A DNA stretch of 9,351 bases from contig CAZPYY010000037.1 in assembly GCA_964590995.1 (NCBI GenBank), positions 1 through 9,351 on the forward strand, read 5' to 3'. This stretch comes from Susulua sp964590995. GTDB taxonomy: Bacteria > Omnitrophota > Gorgyraeia > Duberdicusellales > 4484-171. Positions 1 through 7,600 of the stretch are shown here, piece by piece. How positions within the stretch are numbered: position 1 is the stretch's first letter; every line of letters begins with the position of its first letter. Under the pieces are notes generated by a model that saw nothing but the letters and a program-made list of their open reading frames with translations, made no database searches and was not told the DNA's origin. The position numbers and the translations under genes were made by a program.

Positions 1-2
1 TT

Positions 3-764
3 AAGGAATTGACTGAGAAGTATGTTACTAAGGCAGAGAAAGAAAATAAGGATACGCTAAAGGCAAGGGAGGAGATATTTAGAAAGTTAGAGGGCGCAGA
101 AAATTTACAACAATTGTTGAAAATAGCCCTGGATATGCTGGGAGAAAAGAAAGGCACAACCCCTGATCTGTTTATCAAGTTCGTTATGCCTGAAGAGATG
201 GATAAGCAGGCTAAGCCCGGCACCCACACCGATTATGGCCTGGCTGAGGCTGACTGGGAAGGCGGTAACCTGGTAATCCGCCTGGATATAAGGCTTCTTG
301 ATAAAGACGCTGAGGGCAATATGCAGAACATTGATGGAGACAGCTGGAGAACTGATTTAGTGCAGGTCATCCTTCCCCACGAAATCACCCACGTTATTTT
401 AGACGCCGTAGCTAAGAAATTAGGTTTAAACGATTTAGAAATCGGGCGCCGTGCCAATGAGGAGATAGTCGACAGTATCACACCCCATAAAGGTTTGGGT
501 AAGCTCACCGCATACAGGAGGATTGGTTTTGAAGAATATGCCCCGAAGAGCGTTGATTCGCAAGAATCTGTAGCAGAAAGAGCTTCGGTGACGCCTTCTA
601 TCCAATACAACGAAATAAAATTACAGGGAGTAATTGAAGAAGACGGAATTGATACCAAGGGAACTAAAATTGGAATTTCCTCTGAAGGAGATAGTAAGCT
701 CTGGGTAAGAAATGATGGCTGGGTTTATTTTTCTCTTGACCTTGCGAAATTGCGTATAAGGTAG
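3..764 (+). CDS. Putative zinc metallopeptidase (gluzincin-like) segment, 5' partial, start of a giant multidomain ORF
   Basis: The frame is already open at the left edge (codons from base 3). The TTG at 9 has no ribosome binding site that can be judged, so the gene probably begins outside the window. It opens with a charged helical stretch. Residues are numbered from the TTG. The key motif is HEITH at 378-392 (residues 124-128), embedded in hydrophobic residues as in HEXXH zinc peptidases. Twenty-two residues later comes ANEEIVDS, whose first Glu (459-461) could be the third zinc ligand. HEXXH plus a distant Glu in an NE context is the gluzincin arrangement known from thermolysin-like and M1 enzymes. 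No signal peptide or membrane segment is visible. The frame stops at TAG 762-764, but the next frame reads as a smooth continuation (AYKVVNDRELLRTL) if one A is added at 747-749. I therefore think the stop is not the true end. The peptidase call rests on motifs alone; substrate and subfamily are unknown. Confidence 0.6.
   Translation, partial: KELTEKYVTKAEKENKDTLKAREEIFRKLEGAENLQQLLKIALDMLGEKKGTTPDLFIKFVMPEEMDKQAKPGTHTDYGLAEADWEGGNLVIRLDIRLLDKDAEGNMQNIDGDSWRTDLVQVILPHEITHVILDAVAKKLGLNDLEIGRRANEEIVDSITPHKGLGKLTAYRRIGFEEYAPKSVDSQESVAERASVTPSIQYNEIKLQGVIEEDGIDTKGTKIGISSEGDSKLWVRNDGWVYFSLDLAKLRIR
378..464 (+). other. HEXXH...NEE zinc-binding and catalytic motif
   Basis: Codons 378-392 encode His-Glu-Ile-Thr-His, preceded by a hydrophobic strand (VQVILP). 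In zincins the two His bind zinc and the Glu is the general base. Codons 459-464 encode Glu-Glu after Ala-Asn, 22 residues beyond the second His, which is within the spacing known for gluzincins. Which of the two Glu would bind zinc cannot be told from sequence. Confidence 0.55.
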
Positions 765-793
765 TTAATGACCGGGAATTATTACGCACCCTT

Positions 794-3700
794 ATGCCGA
801 TTGTTCTTAATGGAAATGAGGGAATAGAAAAACAGTCAAATGATTTAGTGGCTAATCTTAAAATATATAGGCAGGGAAACGGCACAAACATTCCTATAGC
901 CGAACTTCAACCGACTTTTAAGGAGATAGTAAACGATGACGATAGTAAAGCTCTCCAGGAAGCTGAAATTTTCCTCAACACCTACACCTCCATTTCATCC
1001 TCCGCGGTGGAGAAAAAAGCAGGAGACGCTTCTATTTCTACAAATCAGGCAAATTCATCTGTGGTTACCCCCGCGGCGGACAGAAAAACTGCCAGCTCAG
1101 CGGTTGCCGACCAAGAAATTGCCCCATTAATTTTAGGATTGTTAGAAAAAGATGCCCACCCTAATATATATTCACAAGTTTTGACTGCATACGAAAAGAG
1201 CCCCGAGCTAGTATCTAAACAACTTAAGGACTTCTTTGAAGATACCATTCGAAGTATTTATGGGCAGAATGTCAATCTGGACCAATGCACAGTAGCAATA
1301 CAAAGACACTACCATTATGACACTGGAACATTTAAAAATGTTTATATAGTGCGTGTATTAAGCGACAACGATAGTGTTCAGGAGAAGTTACTATATAGGT
1401 TTATTTTGAAAACGCCGAAGCAATATATTAAAGGGGAAATCGATGTTAAACTTGAAGATTCTGTAGAAGCTATTGTGAACGAATATAATGGCATGGAAGA
1501 AATACATTCCGCATTTGGCAATCCAAGAAAACACAACCCAGTGCCCATTCTAGGAAAACTTCAAACTATAGCTATAGGCGAAGTGACATTTTTGACCCAA
1601 GAATTTGTTAATGCCGCAGGCAATACTTTTGAAGATTTATTTGCAAAACTAAGATATGGAGAAGCCAATCCCGAATTGCTCAGTGAGGCTAGTCAAAAAA
1701 TTCTAGCCCTAGCTCTTGCTGTATGGCATAAGACAGGTGGCAAGTTTGCAAGAGATGCAAATGCACAAAACTTTGTATTCTACGGTGCATTGCGATCTGG
1801 GAAAATAGGCTCCGCATCTCTTGTTGATGTAGATTTATTAAAAGAGATGGATATTAATACTTTACTGGAAAGCTTGATAACTTATCTTCATAGCATAAGA
1901 GATGTAAAACACTTTAAGAAGGCGCTAGTAAATATGCTGGGGGAAGAAGGAGAAAGTATATATAATTCTTACAAAACATTTGTAGCCCGACTAACAAAGG
2001 CTAATAAGTTTTTTGAAGCACTTTTACTCAAGAATCCAAAATATACTTCTGAGATATGGGCCACCAGAGGAGAGTTTACACGTAAATTGATGGGTCAAGA
2101 TATGAGGTTAGGCAAAGATCCGCTGGTAGCAAAAATAGCTAAAATTGCCGAAGAAAAAACACAGTTATTTAGTGATTCAACTGCCAGTTCAGCGGTTGGC
2201 TCAGCAGCGCAAACTATCAGTTTAGCGAAAAGAACAATAGAGCAATTTATTGGTACGAAGACTTTCACGCTGCCGGCTCCAGAGACAAAGCCGGAAAAGT
2301 TATTCAAGCTTTTAGAGACTGCCGTTTCATATGAAGATTGGTCCGACAAAGAAAGTATAATGCGTGCTCATCCCGGAATCCTCCGTGAATTCTTGAGTAA
2401 TTATTTCCTTGACATAGAAGAACAAGATAAGTTTGCCATGATGCTAAGGACAGCGAAAGACTTACTGCATAGAAGGATAAATGAAAAGGGCGAGGTGGTA
2501 GGATTCGCAGTGAACCAAGCTTGGTCTGAGCAAGGCGAAGAAGGAAGAGCGCACTATTGGTCAGAAGTAGCTACTATTCCTGATCCTCGTGCAATAAGAA
2601 CTCTCTTTAATGAAGCGAATAGGGTTTACGAAAGAGCTAAAATAAAGGTGGCAGAGAAAGCATCTGTAGCAGAAGAGGTCGAAAAAACAACAGTAAAATC
2701 CTTGATCCCCAGCCAGCTTAATGAAGCTGAAGAAGAGGAGTTAAGGCTCCTTGAAGAAATGGACGATGATCTGATTGTTCGACTACCTAATGGAGAAATT
2801 GTAGTAGATGCCGAGAACTGGCGTAAGACTGGTAAAGCTGACGCAAAAAATTGGTCATTAAGGTTTAAGCCTACTGAAAAGAGAGCGATTCTTGAAAAGG
2901 CAAGAAGGGCCCTGGCCTCTCGAGGACTAAAAATAGAGAAGCAAACAAGAACCGTGTCTGAAGATCGAGCACTGAGGACTATGTTTATTACAAAGGAATT
3001 TGAGGTTAAGGCAGGTTCTTACGAGTATAGGTTGAAAATAAAAGGTAAAAATATAGAAATCCAACCTGTAATAGACGGCAAGCCGGTAAAAGATATCGCT
3101 CCTGCTCTCTTTCCTTTGGAGCAAGAGATTGTCTTTGGTCGACAGGGAACAGTCGGTCTTAAAAATGACCCTCATCTTTCAAGAAGACATTGTTCTTTTA
3201 GAATAGATGAGAAGTCGCCTGGTTACATGCTTGAAGCAAGAGACCTTGGCTCTTCAAATGGAACCAAGGTTGTGTTTTTTGCACTTATCCCGTCTTTAGA
3301 GCCGAAGAAAGTTTTTGTTATTCCTGATGGCAAAACCAAAACTAGATATGAATCTGAGTCCGCCAGCTCAGCGGTTGCAGAAAGAAGTACCGACAAGGAA
3401 TTGCCTTTACCTATATATATGAGAGAGCAGGCTGCTGCCGGTGCTATAAACGGAGCTTCGGTTGCTTCCAGCTCCATTCCAATAGAAGATTCTAATAGTT
3501 TACCTATATTACCTCAAGCCTTGCCGGATAGGGCTCTGCCTGTTGCTCCTGCTGTACCTCTGCTGATACCAGCAAGTTCGCCTTTATTGTTTTTAGGCAA
3601 AGCTATCGGGGAGGCAATCTTGCCTACTGCTGTAGCCAGAGAGGGTTGTTCTTCTGAGAAAGAATCAGTTCGATTTGTGAAGGCTTCTTCAGGTATACAG

Positions 3701-4554
3701 GAGGTTAGTATAGCCCGTGCCGGGCCGATAAATACGGTCAGCCCCGCTATGTCTTCAAGCGGGATTGACCAACTCAAAGAAGGCAGGAAAACGAATAGTT
3801 TTACAGTATTTTTAAGAAAGTTTTACCAGTTCATTAACAAATTTGGCGTAATTGCCGGTTCAGTAAGCGGGAGAGGTGTAGACAAAATACCTACCCCCGG
3901 AGTGGACAAGGACGGTGCATCCGGCGGTTTTGGCGGAACAGGCATAGGTAATGGCAGCAAGGGAAGCGGTGCAAGAAAAGGCGGTTCCGGGTCGATGATA
4001 AAGAAGCCAAAACTACCATTAGAGAAATTAAAGCTAAGTGTCTTTATAAGAAATATTAGAGATTTATTAAGAAATCTTGTTGCTCGCGCTCCGCCGGTAA
4101 GAAAAGGGGTAAATAGTAATGTTGTTGAGAACAATGAAAAAACAAGAATTCCGGAACAAGATAAAAAGCCTGGAAACCCAGTTTGTGATAATGGAACTGG
4201 CTCGAATAAAGCAAAGATTTTATCAACAAATGGAGCAAGCTCAGCTCTTAGAAAGAGAACCCAGAATAGCCCAGTAGGCTCGGTTGAGGCGAATCCTAAA
4301 CCGATAAATCCGGCTGCTCGTTATAGTGTTAACGATATTTCACCTCCGGAGAGCCTAGATAGTGTTACTCTGCAGTACAATTTACTGCCTATTGTTCTTC
4401 CTATAGTTCCTGCTGTCTTGTCAAAAACCAAGCCTTATATTTTACCTATATTATTAGGAATCAGAAATAGGGGACAGTTCCCTGCGGGGACAGTCCCTGT
4501 AGAAATTAGTGTTTTAACCAAAGTTGCAGGAGGCTCCGACGCCTCCCTAACCCC
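794..4554 (+). CDS. Kinase-like / FHA / disordered-linker segment of the giant multidomain protein, ended by the assembly gap
   Basis: The ATG at 794 has no Shine-Dalgarno sequence upstream (bases before it read cgcaccctt). The same frame is open back to a TGA at 737-739, and residues before the ATG look coded, so 794 is probably not a true start. Domains are numbered from 794. Residues about 155-380 are a protein-kinase-like fold: RFILK Lys206, catalytic-loop RDANAQN Asp321, metal-binding DVD Asp347. About 475-745 is an unrecognised helical and mixed region. About 755-830 is an FHA domain (FGR 781, SRRH 796, SSNGT 820). From about 855 on it is Pro/Gly/Ser-rich and probably disordered. ASSAV-type linkers recur at residues about 68, 99, 463, 856 and 1148. 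A continuation through the N run to TGA 4793-4795 can be translated, but only if the gap is truly 100 bases, which I doubt. The likely role is phospho-signalling: a Ser/Thr-kinase-like module paired with a phosphothreonine reader. Substrates are unknown. Confidence 0.75.
995..1108 (+). repeat. First ASSAV-type linker cluster
   Basis: Three Ser-rich linkers lie within 114 bases: SSSAV (995-1009), SSVV followed by TPAADRKTA (1055-1066), and TASSAVA (1088-1108). The last contains the DNA word gccagctcagcggttg, which returns at 2183 and 3362. The cluster separates the N-terminal material from the kinase-like domain. Confidence 0.6.
1256..1930 (+). other. Protein-kinase-like (PKL fold) domain
   Basis: In order I see a glycine-containing nucleotide-loop-like stretch (TGTFKNVYIVRV), a strand with the ATP-anchoring Lys (RFILK, codon 1409-1411), a candidate helix-C Glu (VEAIVNEYNG), a hinge-like TFLTQEFV, a catalytic loop RDANAQN (Asp codon 1754-1756, Asn five residues later), and a metal-binding DVD (Asp codons 1826 and 1832). 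DVD in place of DFG resembles aminoglycoside phosphotransferase, choline kinase and HipA-like relatives as much as Hanks-type kinases. All core catalytic residues appear present, so activity is plausible. The phosphate acceptor is unknown. Confidence 0.6.
2180..2197 (+). repeat. ASSAV linker, second copy of the 16-bp word
   Basis: Encodes TASSAV. The DNA from 2183 matches the copy at 1091 at 15 of 16 positions (agt in place of agc). It sits at the border between the kinase-like domain and the unrecognised region. Confidence 0.6.
2213..3050 (+). other. Unrecognised region between kinase-like and FHA domains
   Basis: After the second ASSAV linker (2180-2197) there is a largely helical stretch of about 150 residues (AHPGILREFLSNYF, then RTAKDLLHRRINEKGEVVGFAVNQAW). 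An acidic coiled-coil-like run follows (EAEEEELRLLEEMDDDL), then a strand-rich part leading into the FHA domain (EFEVKAGSYEYRLKIKGK). I do not recognise a family. It may hold one or two small domains. Confidence 0.4.
3056..3285 (+). other. FHA domain (phosphothreonine-peptide binding)
   Basis: The FHA signature is complete. IVFGR (FGR codons from 3134) is followed by LSRRH (Ser codon 3179, His codon 3188), then DLGSSNGT (from about 3242, SSNGT from 3251). In known FHA domains the FGR Arg, the Ser of SRRH and the Asn of SNG contact the phosphothreonine peptide, and all are kept here. Its place in the same chain as a kinase-like domain suggests it reads threonine phosphorylation made by that domain or by a partner kinase. 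Confidence 0.88.
3359..3379 (+). repeat. ASSAV linker, third copy of the 16-bp word
   Basis: Encodes SASSAVA just after the FHA domain. The 16 bases from 3362 are identical to those at 1091-1106. A more diverged relative (ASSAL) is at 4235-4249. Confidence 0.6.
4470..4500 (+). repeat. Tandem pair of ggggacagt(t)ccctg words
   Basis: ggggacagttccctg (4470-4484) is followed one base later by ggggacagtccctg (4486-4499), differing by a single T. Each is close to palindromic (gggac / gtccc). They are read in frame as GQFPAGTVP. Short words of this kind are dispersed in many environmental bacterial genomes, to my knowledge often as REP-like elements. The position 55 bases before the N run fits a repeat-caused assembly break. 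Confidence 0.55.
4529..4546 (+). repeat. Short inverted repeat beside the gap
   Basis: ggaggc (4529-4534) and gcctcc (4541-4546) are perfect arms around a six-base loop. The word aggctccgac inside it recurs at 6971-6980. No T-run follows, so it is not a terminator. Confidence 0.5.
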
Positions 4555-4654
4555 NNNNNNNNNNNNNNNNNNNNNNNNNNNNNNNNNNNNNNNNNNNNNN
4601 NNNNNNNNNNNNNNNNNNNNNNNNNNNNNNNNNNNNNNNNNNNNNNNNNNNNNN
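4555..4654. other. Assembly gap of exactly 100 N
   Basis: One hundred consecutive N is the customary placeholder for a scaffold gap of unknown length. The frame before it (starting at positions of the form 3n+2) and the only long open frame after it (3n) would join if the true gap were a multiple of three bases. The 100-base length forces an artificial frame change and an apparent stop at 4793-4795. Confidence 0.95.
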
Positions 4655-4655
4655 C

Positions 4656-7600
4656 GCTATGGTGACGTTAAGCAGCAGGTTAGCGACAGCTTCGAGCCCC
4701 TCAATGCCGAAGATGCTGAGAATATCAGGAAAAGAGCCCATTCCTGCTACTCGGTTACCCCGGTCTACAGAATTAAGGCCATTAGCTTCAGCTGACAAAA
4801 CCAAATCAGAGGCGGTTGAGGCTAAGCCTCAACCGGGTGTTACTGTGTTCGCCTCCAGCCCGGTGTTGTATCAAGGTAAAAGCGCAGATAAATTGAAATC
4901 CACCACTTCAAGATTAAAACATACTGTTATCGCAGTAGTTGTGTCATTAACTTTATTAATCTTTGCGGGAGTAAAGTTTGGTAAAGGTATTTATAACACT
5001 GTCGCGGGTGACACTAAGCAGGTTATTTATGTAGCGCCGACAAAAATACACTACAATGTTGCATCCCAACGTCCTATTAGTAATAAAAACATAGTTGGCG
5101 AAGGCGAGCTCATTATCAATAAATCCGGGCTTACCGAAGGCCTAACAAGTGACCTCTTATATAGGTATTGCATTGCGGCTATAGGGTATAACGGACAAGG
5201 AAAGCCTGTTGTTCTTTGGCATGCTGTTCCGGGTTCAGTGATTAACGGAGTAAGGCAGGGGTATACTTACAAACAGAACAGCAGGATGGTAGATAATCTT
5301 ACGGCTATATTGAAAGCCAATGGATTGAATCCAAAGGAGATAAGATTATTTGTCGTTTCTTCGGTCAGAAGCAGGTTTATGCAGCAGATGCAAGAGTTGC
5401 TAAGGAATAAAAACTTTAGAATTGCAGGCGAATTCCTTTCTGAACAGCTAACAACAGTTGTGGAAGTAACTCCTGAACAGGTAAAGATATACGGTGTTGA
5501 GGCTGCGCTAAAGGTTATTAAAACAGAGAATGGCAGGATTGTATTAACTGATCCTGTACCATTGTCATTACCTCTCTGGATATGGATATCTTTGGGAATT
5601 TTAGGCGCAGTGACGCTAATTATGGAACGGAGAGCTGACAAAAAGACATCTTCACCTATTACTGCAGATAGGCGTTACAATTATTCCTCCAGCCCGGCAA
5701 TTGAGCTATCAGCCATCAACCATCAGCCATCAGCTGGTAATGTCTCCAGCCCGATAACGATTTTAGTTGTTGATGACGACCAGGGTATAAGGCGCGCAAT
5801 AAAAGGTACCTTAGAAAATGAAGGATATGTGATTCTCACAGCTGGAAATGGCATTGAGGCATTAAAAGTATTAGAAGAGCTAGAGGTAGACTTAATATTG
5901 ACTGATATAGCAATGCCAGGACTCGATGGACTGTCTTTAATTAAGAGGATTAGAAGCGAAGGGAACACCGTTCCTGTTATTGCGATGAGTGCAGAAGACA
6001 GAGAGGTGGTGGTGGTTAAGAACGCTGGTGCCCAAGCATTTATCCCTAAGCCTGTTGGGTTAGTGAAGTTATTAGACACAATAGAAGATATTATCCGCCA
6101 AGGTCAAGATTCTGATGATAATGTCTCTAGTCCTGTCTCAACTAAATACGCAAAGTTATGGGCATTCAGAGAGTTAAGAGAAGGAGATTTAACAGGAATA
6201 GAGATTTCTGCAGCAGGATCTGATTGTGCTATCGGGTTTGATGAATTACTACTTGTTGAGCCAAAAGTAGAAATCATCGCGCAAGGACTTGGTGGTTGCA
6301 GAGCGATTGTCATTAAAGGGTTAAGGAGAGAGGAACAAATTATTGGCTTAATGCATTTGACCGGTAATTTTGTCCAGCGGATTAAGCAGCTTAAGCAAAT
6401 TCTTGTTGCTGAGCAGATTCAAGTAGGAAAGTGCTTCGCTGCATTTACTCTGATGGCTAAAGAGGATACCAGTAGCAAGAATGAAAGGATTGTTAAACAG
6501 TCCTTTAGAGGAACGAAGCTTGCTATCGCCAACTTTAGCTCAGTAATCGCAAGATTAGCTGTAGATAACAAAGAGATTAAGATTACTACTATTTACGTTA
6601 CAGATGAGCCTCAAGGAGATGGCTTTGTAGTTCGTGAGGTATCAGAAGGAAAGTGGACTATCCCTTGGAAGAGTATAAGAGTAGAAATTTCAAAAAGTTC
6701 TTCCAGCCCGGTTGTGGAAAAGCCACGAATTCTCATTGTAGATGATGAGGAAAGCATACGAGACATTCTATTAAAGCTATTGGGGGGAACATACGAAGTA
6801 GAAGCAGCAGAGGATGGTAGAGAAGCCTTAGAATTGTTTAAACAGGGTGAGTTTAAGCTGATAATAACCGATAGCACGATGCCTGAGATGAATGGAAACC
6901 AGTTAGCCCAAGAAATTAAAAAGATAAGCCCCGGAACTTATATTGTTATGATTAGTGGTTTGCTCGCCGAAGGCTCCGACATTCGTAAAGACTTAGAAGA
7001 AGGTATAATAAATAAGTTTATAGGGAAGCCATTTCAAGTTGCAGTACTGATGGATGCCGTGAAAACCGGTCTAGAGGAAATAGGGGAAGCTTCCTCCAGC
7101 CCGATGAAGTCAGATGGCAAACATTCCTTAATCGATACCTTTATGGAATCATGGCAGTTAAGATACAAGGCCTTAATGACTACATTCAGAAATTTAGTGT
7201 TTGATTTTGAAGTGATTTTTGCATTTTACGCGAGAGAGAAGAAAAAAACCGATTCCGGACAGTCCACCTCCAGTCCCGTAGACAAACCCTTAAACAAGCG
7301 TATATTGAAAGCCTTGAAGGCTTATCCAGAAGACGAGCAACAAACCATTAAGAAGGCATATAATCTTGCTAGAGAACACAGGATAGATTTATCTATCGCC
7401 TTAAAAGTGATGCAAAGATTGCTTGCATGGGAGGCCGACCACATAGTGCTTAGCGCTGCTTTATTGTATCAGATTGATATAGAAAAAGAGGAATTAGAGA
7501 AAGATTTAGAGGCACAGGAGGTTCCTGTATCAGAGCTTAAAGAGATTATTAATGTTATAACACAGCTAACTCTAGTAAATACAGCAAGTTATGCACAAAA

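Larger units (their letters stand above)
3359..4554 (+). other. Low-complexity, probably disordered Pro/Gly/Ser-rich spacer
   Basis: About 400 codons with little sign of globular fold. Two Pro/Leu/Val-rich stretches (about 3500-3610 and 4384-4465) use LPI-type units. A Gly/Ser/Lys-rich run lies at about 3919-3993 (GGFGGTGIGNGSKGSGARKG). Several Ser-rich linkers (ASSAV, ASSSI, SSSGI, ASSAL) and a basic, Asn-rich tail complete it. It probably acts as a flexible spacer between the FHA domain and the membrane module beyond the gap. Its right end accumulates short DNA repeats and breaks into the N run. Confidence 0.6.

Noticed and set aside
740..764. Programmed -1 frameshift
   Set aside because: No slippery heptamer in the correct phase lies between the TGA at 737-739 and the TAG at 762-764. 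A lost A in a homopolymer is simpler.
794..796. ATG at 794 as a genuine gene start
   Set aside because: No Shine-Dalgarno sequence lies upstream, and protein-like sequence continues upstream in the same frame to 740. A frame break fits better.
4813..4835. Rho-independent terminator
   Set aside because: The hairpin is strong but has no following T-run and sits inside an open frame that continues for 4.5 kb.
4974..5567. Extracellular sensor of PAS/Cache or chemoreceptor type
   Set aside because: The topology would fit, but the Cys-x16-His pattern and following helix resemble CheD more than any Cache motif I can see, and no HAMP or signalling coiled coil follows the second membrane segment.
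5707..5734. CRISPR or VNTR array
   Set aside because: Units are seven bases without spacers. It is a micro tandem repeat, not CRISPR.
5754..7085. Histidine kinase domains
   Set aside because: No H-box or N/G1/G2 ATP-binding boxes were found. Only receivers are present.
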